From Sphagnum compactum (Eukaryota > Bryophyta > Sphagnopsida > Sphagnales), in assembly GCA_965153455.1 (NCBI GenBank), contig OZ234499.1:6644515-6708514 (forward strand): a stretch of 64,000 bases of DNA, given 5' to 3'. The position numbers and the translations under genes are program-made. The notes below the pieces were generated by a model. It was not told the DNA's origin. It saw nothing but the letters and a program-made list of their open reading frames with translations, and made no database searches. Shown here piece after piece: positions 47,750 through 60,499 of this stretch (positions within the stretch are counted from its first letter, which is position 1; each line of letters starts with the position of its first letter).

Positions 47750-50700
47750 GGCCTAGGTGGTTTAGGTTTATGTGTCATTTTGTTTAACCTTGAGCTTAAC
47801 CTAGGTGCCACAAAGGCACATTAATTAGTAGGTTGGGTTAATTAATAGGTAATAAGTTAGGTTAATAGGTAGTACATTAAACTAAATAATAGTTAAGTAG
47901 GTAGGTAACAAGGTAGTAGTTGTGAATAAGTTGCAATCTAGTTAGGATTAAAATATTTATCCCATGTTGTTTGTCTTCCCATGGGAATTAAGTAGCCTAA
48001 ACTTAGGAACCAATATAGTGGCAAGGACTTGAAGGTATGTTTTTCTACACACAAAAAGCTGGTGAAAAAACACATCCCAACAAATTGAAACATATGTGTT
48101 GCTTACTTTAGGTAGTTATGTTTATGTTTGAATTGTGGATGTTTAGGTCAGGGTTTGACACCTTAACCTCGATTATTAATTTTTTGGATGAAGGGTGGAT
48201 GCCAAGACATCTTCAAGACATGTGACTATATATAGGTTTGTTTTAAGCACATAACACAACTAAATGAACCCCAACAAAAATTGTGAAACCACTCCTTACA
48301 TAATTCCAATTAATAAATAAGCCTATAACATATGTAAAGGATGAAGGCTCAAATATTGACACCCTTGCTACAACATTGTCTTCTATGGTTATTTGTGCCC
48401 CCTTGCAATTTGTGAAACCTTTTGTAGGATGACATTTTGGCCATGTGTTGTCAAAGGCTTACCAACATGTAACCAATGACACCAAGTCATTAAAATATGT
48501 GTTGGCATGAAAAAGATGTCTTTGAAAGATGCACAAGCTACCTTATAGAAAATCATTACTTGGACTAAAAAATCTATGAAGGGTAAACAAGAGTGGGAGA
48601 AGCCTGCAATGTGGTTAGCCCACTATTTTGGAAACTAAAAACCTTTTGAATACTTGATTTGCTAGCAAAGTATCATCTTCCATGAAACCCTTAAATATGC
48701 CACACCATTGACATTTGTTATTGTCATCAATCTTTCCACCTATAAACAAGAATGTCATTTGGATTAACTTGGGCAATTGCCTATGTTGTCCAAAAAACTT
48801 TCATATGTTGTCAAATAATGTCTATTGAACTAGTCTAAAGGCTACTAGCTCCTATTTGATGCATTAATGCATGTTGTTATTGTGATTAACATTTAGCTAT
48901 GTATAAGGAGAACATAACCAAGGAACAATAACCCAACCTCTTTTTAAGTGCACAAATTTTGATTTAGAGTTGGAGATTATGTATATTTGCATGGCAACAA
49001 AGGCTTTTAGTTTTTTATAACCTTTTTTTCATTTATTACTAAATTTCAAATAGTTAGAGCCCATAACATGTTTGCAAATATTAAGGTTGAGAACCTTTGA
49101 TTCAAGAATTTGAATTGCATCAAGGAGCTTATGGGCAAGGAATCAACAAAAGTTGTTTTTGAATATGATAAAAAATCATGATTGGGTCCAACCATGCTAT
49201 TAGGAGCCACACGTGCCCCCTTAGACCATTACTTTATTCTTAGAATCTTTTTAATACATCTTTCAAAAAATATTTAAAATTTTTAAAGTTTTTTTTATAT
49301 TATTATGTTAAGGTGTATATTAAAAATTATCCAAAAATATGTCATTAAAAATATTCTCAAATTGTGCTTCTACTTTCAAAATTGCTTTTAAGCTAACTTT
49401 ATGTAGCTTTTAAGCACTAATTACAAGAGGTTAAAAATCCTTATATGTATTTTTCACTCATTAAATTGATTCCAAGTTTTTATGATGTGTACATAATGTA
49501 TTCACAGTAAAATTTTATAAAAAATTATTCTATTATTATTATTATTCTACAATCCAAAATTCAAAAAATTAAGCAATGGTTACAACTCCTTTTGGTACAT
49601 GTTAGTATGACTACACCCGATTGATTTGTTCATAAAGGTTAATTAATTTTTGAATCTTGTTGGTGGCAACAACAATTCATAGGTTCTAAACTTTGTTATA
49701 AATTGTATCTTTCATGTTCCTACATCGACTAAAAAAGCTAATGATGTCCTTGTCTTTGAATTATTAGTGTTTCACCATGTTGTGGTGGAGGAGGAAGCTA
49801 CCAAACCTTTGATTTGGTGGAAGGAAAATGCATTGAGGTTCCCAAATGTTGCCTTTATAACTTAACAAATTCTTGGCATACTTAAATCCTAAATATGAAC
49901 TGAAAGGATTATTAAATAGTTGTAGGATTGCTCATAAATTTGCATTGTTTTCATTTGGGAATTACCAACCTAGATGTATTGATAATGATTTATAAAAATT
50001 AATTAAACAATGTTTAGAAAGGTTGTTTTTAAATGTGTAATTCATTTGCATCTAGTTGAAGATCTTTTTTTTACAAATGTTGAATTATTGGAGGAGCATG
50101 ACAATAAGTTAAAGGTTCAGTTAGTCTTTTGCAAGAGAATTTTTCTTAAGGTATATATTCATTTTTGGTGTGAATTGATAGTGTAAGATTAAGTGGATGA
50201 AAAAGAAGTAGATGAAAACATTTTTAAACCTTCAAATTATTTTTAAAATTTTATTTTTTGTTGTGTTGTGATAGGTAGGTCTTACTTAATCTTTGGATAT
50301 TTTTCCAATGGTTTTTTTTTGTGGTATTTCTTAAAATTGACATGGGAAAATTTTCCACCTATGACACAAGACAAGAAAGTTTGTATCTAGCTTCATTCTA
50401 GACTAGGTACATTGTCTTTCTCCTTATGATCTTGATTATTTTTCCCCTTATGATTGTGATCTTGCTCCTTGGGATTTGAATCTCATTTAACTTTTCTTTT
50501 TTTATTGAATGTTAAATCTTAATAGGTTTGATGACAAGATTTTGATCAAACATTACTATTGTTGTAAATAAAATTTTGCCAAAAATGTTTCAAAATATTT
50601 TCACAAATAGGTATCACTATCTAGACCTACTTAAATAAATTTAGCAAGAACTTTTGTATTTTTTCGTTTACAATTGTTAAACAATTTTTGGAAATTTTTC

Positions 50701-51610
50701 AAGAACTTATCATTAATTTTGTTGTGGTAATGTTTAGGGTTGTGAATTGAAAAAAAAGTAATTATGGATGTTCAATTTTTTATTTCTTTTTCATAAGTTC
50801 CCTAATTTTTCATTTTGATTTTTTTTTTGTAAATTGTTAAGTATCAATTGGGAATTTCAACTTTGAATTGTTGTGAAATGGAGGCTACAATTTACAATAG
50901 TGAGTAGTTACCTTTAGACTTCATACTTCATGCATCCTTTCCAAATTGCCATTTTGCAATTTTGGGATGCTCAACATCAAAATTGTGAATTAGTTTATAG
51001 TTTGTAATAACTAATTTTGGCTTAATACTTAATACAAGTTGATTTGGGCTATCATATTTCAATTGGAATTTGTTGTTGGCAAACGGATAATATTTTTCAC
51101 AAGCTTTTGTAGCCTAGTTTTTTGCTTTAATTTATGATTTTTAATATTGTAAATATAAGCCACGACATAATTACAACTACAATTGGACAAAACATAAACT
51201 AGATAGGTTTCTTTTTTTCAACCTGGGAATTTTAAACATTTCAAACTTGGAGTTTATTACAAAATATGTATGTACTTTATTGTTATTGGCTTTTCTTTCA
51301 ATTTGTGAATGTTTTGCATAGATGTTATGAATTTGGAGCTTGTAACTCCAAATTCATTTGTTATTTGTGAATTGAAGGCACATTCCAGATTCATAGGTCA
51401 ATATTTAGGTACCCCCCAATATGGAAAAAAAAATGCATATACCATACTTATACCCAACCCAATAGTCAATCACCCATACCAATCTTATACCTTATATGTG
51501 AATCTTTGAGCAAATACTTATACTAAACCAATATGAAAAATGGGGAGGGGTTTTAATATTAAGAGTAATCTAGTATTTAAAATTGGATATACCAACCCAA
51601 CCTTGATTTT
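47750..51610. other. AT-rich intergenic DNA, no supported gene
   Basis: Starts with the right remnant of the CCTAGG array and some GGTAGGT words (to about 47,930). After that only short frames. Some stretches around 48.2-50.2 kb read like badly decayed retroelement coding, but I could not assign a domain. Confidence 0.4.
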
Positions 51611-51615
51611 TACAT

Positions 51616-51675
51616 TACTCTAATGGCTAAGGGTAAGGTTGCATTTGTTAAACATGTGGGAATTCAAATCCCAAC
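51616..51675 (+). repeat. tRNA-like box A/B remnant
   Basis: CTCTAATGGCTAAGGGTAAG resembles box A, and GGAATTCAAATCCC is a near match to box B, at tRNA-like spacing and on the plus strand. No complete cloverleaf evident. It may be a SINE head or a tRNA relic. Confidence 0.4.
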
Positions 51676-52241
51676 TATACCCCTTATCCTTGGGCTTTGT
51701 GAGGATAGTAAGCTACCTAAACGATTAAAGTTGAAGTTGTAGCCAAAATTAACAACAACAATAATAAATATGGTAATAAAATACACATTCATAAAAACCT
51801 TTTAGAAATTTTGTGTATATGGAAGGTGTGTCATAACACATAACGTTTCCTTTGCCCAAAAAGCCTTGTGTGAATGGGCATTTTGAATTTATGGTAGGTT
51901 TTCCCAAAAAAAAAAAACCCTCACTTTCACTTTTGCATTGATTTTATGTCATGTAAAACTCACATACATTACCAAAATCAAGCTTGCATTTGGCATTCAC
52001 CTTACACATTGTTATTTTGGTTGTGCCCTCACCTCAAAGGTTTACCCTACACAAATTTTTGTCAAATTTCAAACCCTAATGCCTTACAATCCATTTCTAT
52101 ACACCATAAAAAAAACTATGCAAAAATACATAATAATTCATGAATATAATTGTGTAACCCTAATTCTTCCCTACCCCTCTTCAACATTAGTGATTTGTTT
52201 GACATTGTTGATGAATTTTTGCCATTTTGGGGAAAAAAAAT

Positions 52242-52386
52242 CACTATGAAAAAGTCATGTCTATTGCAACTAGGATATCTAGTTGTAATATAATTCTATT
52301 GAACATTTTTTAGTTATAATATAGTTCTATCGGACATTTTTTAGTCACAATGGACAAATTGCAATGGACACAATTTTTTCCTAGTG
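52242..52386. mobile_element. 145-bp CACTA-type foldback MITE
   Basis: The left end CACTATGAAAAAGTCATGTC and the right end (reverse complement CACTAGGAAAAAATTGTGTC) are inverted, and both continue into CTATTGCAA/CCATTGCAA. The middle repeats ACATTTTTTAGT. Similar in size and plan to the 6.2-kb MITE. The 3-base flanks do not match clearly, so the target duplication is lost or the ends are slightly misplaced. Confidence 0.6.
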
Positions 52387-52899
52387 TTTGGAAAAATAAA
52401 ATTCATAATTTTTTTGAACTTGAGAAAAAATGAATTTTAATTTAAAAAATTTACCAAAAATCATTGTATTTGCTTATAATATGAAAGGGTTTTTAAGATT
52501 GTCTATTTTCATATTTTGAATATAACCGCATTTGGCTAAATATACTTATGGATGATCATCATTTGAACAACATCACAAAATTGAAAAAAAACATTGTTCA
52601 GCACACCACCCACTAGGACAATGCAAAATAGATTACCCAATGATCTAAAATGCAAATTATATGTAACCTATTTTGGTGTATTATGCAAGTTATTCTAAAA
52701 GTTTTTTCTAGGTGGGATAATTTATCATTTACTAGTTTGGTTCTTTTGGTTTTTCTAGTTTTTTTTATGCAATGAATCAACAATGTGAAACACCACCCAC
52801 ACTTTGGAATACTTACATGTTCTCCCAAAGGCCCTCCCATTGGAAGTTGATGCCCCATAAGATCTATTAACACAAATGATCAGGGGAATCACATTAACA

Positions 52900-54050
52900 T
52901 TGAACTACAACAATTGAAAATCCAACCTTTCATCAATACCTCATAATTTCTATACCCAAGCACTAGCTCTTATCACAAGTGCAACCATGGAAAAACATTT
53001 CAACTAAATCGAGCACCCCAATATGGGTTTCCATCTTCATGCCTTTGTGAAACATCCAACATATTTTCATTTTGGGCCATTAATCCTGAAAAGTTAATTC
53101 CACAAAAATATCATGGGTCAACATCTGAACCAGAATATTGGCGATCTTCCTAATCTTTTGCCTTCCCTTATCTGTATGCATTTGATTTCACATGAGCTGC
53201 CATCCTTGTAATTAAAGCTTCCAATCGTGCAAATTTAGCCTCCATGGTGTTGCGTTAACCTTAAGCTAGCTTTGTGAGTGACCCCTTATTGGCTGTACTT
53301 TTCCCTTAGTAGCCCTATCCAGAACCCTATCCTTTATTGGCATATAATGTCTATGATTGGCTATGTTTCAACTCTGGATGTAATGTGAAATAATGGTTCA
53401 CATCATGACCATAAACCTTACAATGAAAACAAGTTTGGTTGGGGTTAAGGTTTGTGGTGGTGACTTGAAAAGGATTAGGGCAATCTTTCTTTTAATAAGG
53501 CCCACCCCATCTCTAATCCATGTCCTCTCCCCCTTGCTCAATAAAATATGATGTGGAACCACATTGAACTCCAACTTGGCCCCTTGGTGATCTTTTATGA
53601 GGTCGCCTTATTGGGTTGGCCACGAGGTTGTTGAGTTGATGGTGTGGATGCATTCTTCAAGTTTTCCTTATTGAACCAAATGTACCACTCATTTTTCCAC
53701 CATGATCAAATCTTGATACATTTTGATAATTAGATCACACTTGCCAAAGTGAGTTGTGCGTGCTAAAATAACATCACATCCCACACCCAATGGCTAAGTT
53801 CCTTGTCCAAGATCCCATACCAAAATTGGATTGTTTAAACTTCCATCATGCCTTGTGTCATCATGATCAACCTACACATTCATGCACAAGCATTTTGTAA
53901 ATTCTCATGGAGCTTACATTGAAACTCTTTTAAACTCTTCGATTTTTTGGTCATGTGGCATGGACACCTTTTCAAAGATAACAATTTATGTTTTCCATTC
54001 ATTAGTACCCCTAAGCTTGCTAATAACCATATGGCCTTTTGGTCATTAAT
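52900..54050 (-). pseudogene. Decayed retroelement gag with damaged zinc knuckle
   Basis: Minus-strand reading, with stops and frame changes, gives gag-like sequence. Around 53,440-53,385 it reads CFHCKVYGHDVNHYFTLHP, a CCHC zinc-knuckle pattern in which the last cysteine position is tyrosine. Upstream on the same strand are capsid-like helical stretches (for example IEEFKR and FWYGILDKELSHW). No protease or RT follows. Probably Ty3/gypsy, from a different insertion than the 27-30-kb integrase. Confidence 0.5.
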
Positions 54051-54059
54051 CCCTTAAGT

Positions 54060-54345
54060 GGTGACCAATATTCCAAAGCATGGAATTTAATAATTACAAT
54101 TTGGACCAACCTTTATATGTCCAATGTTATTTTTGGATTCATGTTTGTCCTTGGTCCCATATATGGTGACCAATACTTCAACAAAATGTGGCCTCTAATA
54201 TCACCAATTTGGACTAACCCTTGTGTGTCCAATGTTACTTTTGGCTTCTTATTTGTCCTTCGTCCTTTACATGGTGATGGATACTTTAACAAATTGTGGC
54301 CTCTAATATTACCAATTTGGACCTACCCTTGTATGTCCAATGTTT
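54060..54345. repeat. Tandem repeat, period 105-108 bp, nearly three copies
   Basis: Units start near GGTGACCAATA (54,060), GGTGACCAATA (54,165) and GGTGATGGATA (54,273), and share AATTTGGAC and TGTCCAATGTTA blocks. The open frame through it is a repeat translation. Confidence 0.85.
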
Positions 54346-54659
54346 TTTTCTTTTCCTAGTACATTGATTGGTGATTAGGACTTTATTCAAAAGATGAAAA
54401 CGTATGGAATTTTATGATTATTCCTTAAGGGAGTAGAATAATGAACTTATTTTAGGAAACAAAATTCTAAAATTTGCATCCATAATAGGCTGGTATATGT
54501 AGGTTGTACCAACCCATAGATTTTCCTTCTTGGACCAGTTCACTATATGTATTTTTTTTGAGCAAAATTTAAGATTATTTCCATTGAATTTTTTTCATTA
54601 AATAATTTGAAATGAAAAATCACCTTTAGCTTCGTTATTATATATATTGATGTTATATA

Positions 54660-55000
54660 ATAACAATCAAATTCGGCCCCCTACCCCCTAGAATCAACCA
54701 AACCTCCTCACCCCATGCAAAAAAACCCTTTTGGAATGAAAAAAAACCCCACCCCCACCGACCCAAAACCCTCCCCAAACATGTAGAAATGACCCATTTG
54801 GAGGAAAAAATCCCTAGACCCCCCCCCCACTTCACCTCATTTCACCTAGCCCAACTCTAAAAAAACCCCCTTTCACCCCACCCAAGAAACAACTCCTTCG
54901 AAGAAGGGGGAAAAAAAAAGAAAACCCAACCCCTTACCTTTAAAAACCCCTTTGAAGAGGAGAAAAATTTAAAATTTTGGCAAATTAAAAATAAAATAAA
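54660..55000. repeat. Strongly strand-skewed C/A-rich tract
   Basis: About 340 bp in which the plus strand is nearly all C, A and some T: runs of CCCC alternate with AAAAA, with loosely repeated CCCATTTGGAGGAAAAA-like segments. No coding. It may form unusual DNA structure; it looks like expanded low-complexity repeat. Confidence 0.6.
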
Positions 55001-58000
55001 ATAGTGCCTAACCAACCTAGGTACTATGATACTCAGCCTTTCATGTCCCCTTTCCCTAATTTCCCACCTAATAACCTTGTCCCACCCCATTTCACCTCAT
55101 CCTACCCAAGTTAAAAATAGAGAAAACCTACACCTAGACTTCCAACCTTATCCATTAAACATGCCTTTTTATTTTCTACCGTTATACTTGTTCAAAAAGA
55201 GTTCCCACAATGTCTATGTAAGACAAAGCCAACAAGGTTCTATATATGCATGGAATGCAACAACTGATTAAAATTAATATTTAAATATAAAGTTCAATTT
55301 ACTTATGAACTTTTCAAATAAGTAAAATTTTCCTACCTAAAGAATTCAACCTTGTGTTCAAAAATGTTTTTTCATGGGGAAGGTTTCAAGTTCGGATTTA
55401 ATAACAGACTAGTTCCACGATTTGGTTTTGATGATAGCTCTAATAAAATGGTGTCAACCCATGTTTGAGTCATAATAAATTGAACCTCAACCCCTGGTTT
55501 TAACATTGTGAACCAAATACCCTCACAACATTAGTTTAGACCAATGGTGGATAGGTATCATGAAAAGAGGCAAGTACCCAACATGGCTCTTAAGCCAATT
55601 TTCATAATTGAAAACTAACAAATCGCATATTAAGTGATCTCTTAATCAATAATCGCCCCATTGTTTTTCACCCAAGTGAAAACCAACTTCATTTCAAAAT
55701 AAATAAATGTTGATACTTGGGTCAAGTAAAAAGGTCTAATTGATTACAATTATCAAGCAAGGATGTTGGGGTCTAAGGGTCTTGATTCTAGACTCCTAAA
55801 GTAAGATTTGATTTCAAGACCTCCTTAAAGAGGAAAAGAGTATTAATCATTAGACCACATGTCCTTGTGTGTAAAGCTCAATGTTTTGTTTTATTTAGAG
55901 ATTTTATACTTTTAAAATGGATCATCTTTTGTGAAAATATCATTTGTTATTCAAGGGGATATAAAATCATCTTTTTAGTGACCATGGTTGTACCCAATGG
56001 AAATGCCTCTACAAATGGTACATAAGGTCCCTTTACAACATGATTTATTTTTGCAATTTTTTTCAAGTACTAGATTTCTTAATAACAATTCACAACCTTC
56101 TTAAAACATGACATATACATTTTAATATGTCCAAGTTTGTCTTGTTTCCAACCCTCCTCCAACCTTTTGTTCCTTTAAGTTGTTCACGGTCATGATTTTG
56201 TATAGGAAAATGTTGGTGTATTTGGAAGTAAAAGGTAAGAACATGTGCACTTATAGTTGCAATGTTGTATTTGTCACATAATGCTGCACAAAGTGTCAAC
56301 ATGAATGCAATTTAGTTCAATAATTCTAGTCAAATGTTTAAAATTTGTTGGTTGAAAAAAAGTCAGGTGGTCCTTCAAAGGTTCATGTGTTATTCATGAT
56401 AAAAAAAGACAAGACATAATGCTTGTTTATCAACATGACACTTTGATTACTTGGAATCACAATGATTATGAAAGGACTCTGTTGTTTTCTTGGTTCATAG
56501 TTGATTCTATTCCCTGCATTTGTGTTTTCATCATTTGTACAACTAGGTGTTCCAACTTTTTTCGTGAAACTCTATAATGTTCATGTCTCATATGATCAAG
56601 ATCTTGGCATCAAATGTAAGACCTTTGAACAATAATTCAAGCATTTTCAAGTAGCTTAGGAGCCTTTTAGGCAATGAACTTTGCATGTTGTTTTCATTTG
56701 TAACTTTGCAATTACCTTATGAAGCAAAAGCTTTTACTGTTAATTTTCATCAATTGACTTGTAAAGTAAGATGGAAAACATGGCAATTGATAACAACATT
56801 ATTTGCATGTGTCTTGGTTTGTTGTTTTACATTAATCAATTTGCAAATAACGATGGAAAACATGGCAATAAAGAATTTATACTTGGACCACAAAGTTCAA
56901 TTGATGTGCTATTATAGCTTTTGGAATAGGCATCATGAACTCATTCATCAATGATCATGTTCAAGCATAATGGTGTCAATTTGTTTCATTATGAAGCAAT
57001 CACATAAGGGATTTGCTCACTACATATCTACCTCTTCAATTTGAAATTACATACAAGAACAATCAACTTTGGTTTGAAACAAAATGTGAGGTTTTGTCTA
57101 CATTTTTACAATTAATTGGAATGTAATTTAAGCTCATGAGAACAAAAAATATAAAGAATATGAAGGGAAGAATAAGTGATAGGTTAGGTATGACATTGGA
57201 TTTTGGAAGTGGAACTAAACATCCTATCCCTTATGTTTAAAATAGAACTACTCTACTAGCTTATTGATAATACTCCACTCCTTGTGTTTTGATTAAACAT
57301 AATAGTTGTTGCAAACATATCATGTACCTTTTCCATTGTTAAGAGTTTTGAAAGCTTTATAAAACAATCTTTATCATGTAATGAAGATGAAATAAGCTCA
57401 AGAGGCAAAGAGATGAAAATTTACATCTACCTTCAATGGAAGTTGCAATCCTTATAATGTAGGCTAAGATTTTTTTTGGAGCAAAGATAATTTATTTGGT
57501 GCACTATGGCTTGGCTTCATGGCAACATTTTACCTCCACTTTCACAATTCAAGAAATTTAAAGGTATTTCAATTCCTTCATGCTAATTTAACAATCTAAT
57601 CATTAAACAAGTTTCCATGATCAACCTCTTATCACATGTACTTGATGTGCAAAATAAACTTCTAATGCAATGACTTGATTCAATTGCATATTCCATAATC
57701 TAACAAACCAAGTTTTCAGGTGATTGTTAGAGGGATCATAGATGAAAGATTTGAACAATAATTTACAATAAGAAAAACAAAAGACAAAAAATGTATTACC
57801 ACATCAACAAAAGACAACAATTGTATTACCACATCAACAATGGAATTTGTCAATGCATTTTCAAAGTGAAGTCAATGTAAAAGAACATTAAAAGCTTGGA
57901 TAAAACATGTTTCCCTTGACTTACAAACATTTTCTATTAACCAAAACCATTACCTATTATTCTTCAATCTATAAGATTTTGTTCCTTGGCATTTGCCATT

Positions 58001-58180
58001 CATTTGACATCATGTATTATTATTAACAAACAAACACTAATTTAGTCCAAAAACTAACAATATTGCAAAAATTGATGATTTTCATACATTCTCTTTCTCA
58101 ATTATCTATTGAGAAACCCAATTATGTTTCCTTTATTTTATTTTCTTATTGAAAATAAGTTGTTTAAAAGAGGAGTGTAG
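55001..58180. other. Intergenic DNA with a tRNA-like remnant
   Basis: No gene supported. A minus-strand box A/B-like pair (TGGTCTAATGATTAATACTC, then GAAATCAAATC, near match) lies at 55,803-55,868. A 34-bp tandem duplication with unit ATTACCACATCAACAAAAGAC and variants lies at about 57,770-57,840. A repeated GATGGAAAACATGGCAAT word occurs at 56,769 and 56,850. Confidence 0.4.
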
Positions 58181-58186
58181 AAACGC

Positions 58187-60304
58187 CTATGGTGATGAAT
58201 CCAACAATTTATGGCTTTTCATTGCTCCTAGATTCAAAGTTCTTGGCATATGTTTGGTTTTCATTAAATTAGATTTTGGATATATACATGCACATTTATT
58301 TTTCACTTGATTTTCAATGGGAGAAATCACATGCACACAGTTGTGATGTGATCTTATGAATCCTAAATTAGATGCATTGCCCAAATTTTGTGTTTTTGAA
58401 AACATAGTTTGTGGAAATACATTAATGGGTTTATTTGAAACATTTAATTCAAAAACTAGTTGTGATGGCTGACATGTAGATTTTCTTAATTGTGACAATA
58501 ATGGGTCGATGTTAGTTAGTTTTGAATTTGGAGTCATAACATTCAAGTTGCGTTCTTGCTTTTGTAACTCCTTTTCCAATTTGTGTCCATAATCTTTCAT
58601 GTCAACAATAGATGGAGGTGTTGATTTGAGCTGCATATAAGAGAATCAAAACTTACAAAAACTAGTCAGTCCCATAAGGAAGGAACACATTTTTTAAAAA
58701 ACTTGAATTGATATTTCATTTGTGATTATTAATACATTCAGCTTCCTATTCCACCACTTGAGAATTTTAAAAAGTTGTTACATTCACCTCTGAATACAAA
58801 TCTATTATTTCTTCAAGGGCTTCTTGTAAGGTTTCCACGCTTGCAAGCAAAACATCCTATAACATGTCCATCAACAAAACATAACACCAATAAAGATTAG
58901 GGTTAATTTTAGTTTCATATTAAGGGGGGCAATGTTGTCCAAATGATTCAACTACATTAAATAATATGTCCATTACTGCAACTAATTGGGATCAAATAAT
59001 GTTATAGGTTTCCATTTTGTATCCATGACCTTCAAATTTTGCATAAAGAAATATAGATTTGCCAAATTGTTAACAAATTCATTAGATTATATGTTCAAAA
59101 TCATCTATGAAAGATTTTGTGAAACATGTCCAAAATCCTTATAAACCACAATAGCCAATTTTATTATGCATTTATTAAATATTTATTAACCCTAATTCCA
59201 ATTACATTAAAGAAAAATTGTGTTAGGGAAAGCCATTATAACCATAACATCCTAGGTGAAATAATTATTGACCATGTAAATGGAAGGTTGAACAATACAA
59301 TGGGAAGATCATTTGCAAAATGAGTGAAATTTTACATGTTCATTGGCAAGAAGAGTGCATAACTTTTTTGCAATTTTATAAATATCGATCAAATTCAATT
59401 CAAGGGCCATTGTTTGCACGACCTTTTTTGGATCAAAAGTTGTGTCCAATGATGAATTTGATGAATTTTTTTTCATTTGATTATTGATTTGTGAATCCTT
59501 GAATTCGACCAAGCTTGGAAATGATTTTTGTTTCTCCCAATTTTGAATTTTCTTTTTACAAAATATTGATTGTAATATTCGGTGATATGTGTAGTTGTTG
59601 GAATTGAGGTTTATAATATTCTCTCCTTCATTGTTATTTAGCAAATACAATTGTGCTAAAGGCATTGGAATTGACCTGGTTGTGACTCTTTTGAAAGATT
59701 GTTGTTTAGGCCAAGGTGCATTTTCACCACCCTTGTCTAGATGTTTTGGAATAAATTGGTTACATTCATCTTGTCGTTGACCTATGTCATGTAATGGCTT
59801 TGAAATGATATCATTCACATCCCAATAGCTTTCTATAGTTTTTGTGATGTCAAATATTTTATTGTCACAAACAACATTATTCAATGTGTCAAGATTAAAA
59901 TTAACCTTTGAAGGTGGTGTATCTTCTAGGGAATTGGGAGAACAAGAAAGAGATTCACAATCTTGGAGTCTTTGTAACAAAACATAGATGTCATGTTCCA
60001 ACATTGAACGTGAAGGTGAATCCCAAATCTTTTGTTGTGTATCAATTTGTTGTTGCATTTTATTTTCAATTGTTTTCACAATATCTTCCAAAGCAATCGC
60101 CTCTCGAAACAATACCTCATTCTCATCAATCAAGTCCTTCCCTAACAATGTCTTTACAACATCTTGTTCAGGGTGATTCAAATATTTCATGATGTTGGTC
60201 CACAATAGTTCTCGAATCATTTGACCAAAACCATATGAATTTACTTGGTTGGGATAACAATTCAAAGATTTAGAACTAAAATTCAAATTCACAAAAAATT
60301 GCAT
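58187..60304 (-). CDS. CCDC24-like coiled-coil protein, about 493 aa
   Basis: Three exons fit with phase-0 GT-AG introns: 60,304-59,336, 58,856-58,788 and 58,630-58,187 (1,482 bp). The start at 60,304 is the first in-frame ATG; an alternative is 60,220 (MIRELLW). Motifs in the order known for CCDC24: an N-terminal helical segment (LLWTNIMKYLNHPEQDVVK, then LLGKDLIDENEVLFREAIA), a variable polar middle, then LELNLIDIYKIAKKL leading across the first splice into LLANEHDVLLASVETLQEAL, then TPPSIVDMKDYGHKLEKEL. The splice joins restore this continuous helical block, supporting the model. The C-terminal 110 residues are unrelated to anything I know. CCDC24 proteins are poorly characterised and found mainly in organisms with cilia. 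A role in the flagella of swimming sperm is inference. The gene could instead be a different coiled-coil family. Confidence 0.55.
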
Positions 60305-60419
60305 TACCACTTTGGGTTGACAATGTGTGTAATGAATAAAAATAGAATAAAACAAGGCCTAGCCTCTGTCCCTTTTGCAAGAATTCTAAAAGTCCCAACT
60401 CTTCAACATCTTTTAAAGT

Positions 60420-60480
60420 TCTATAAGAAGATATTGCAACCCTAAAACCCTCCAAGCCCCTAATTCAACCACCTCCTACT
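60420..60480 (-). promoter_or_regulatory. Telobox-like motif upstream of the CCDC24-like gene
   Basis: On the minus strand AGGGTTTTAGGGTTGC occurs about 130 bases before the start codon, a typical position for a plant telo-box near a transcription start. Confidence 0.4.
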
Positions 60481-60499
60481 TTGAACCCTATGTATGGAT

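Noticed and set aside
27466-54050. Treating the gag at 53 kb and the integrase at 27-30 kb as one retroelement
   Set aside because: They are 22 kb apart with two intact genes between, so they must be separate insertions.
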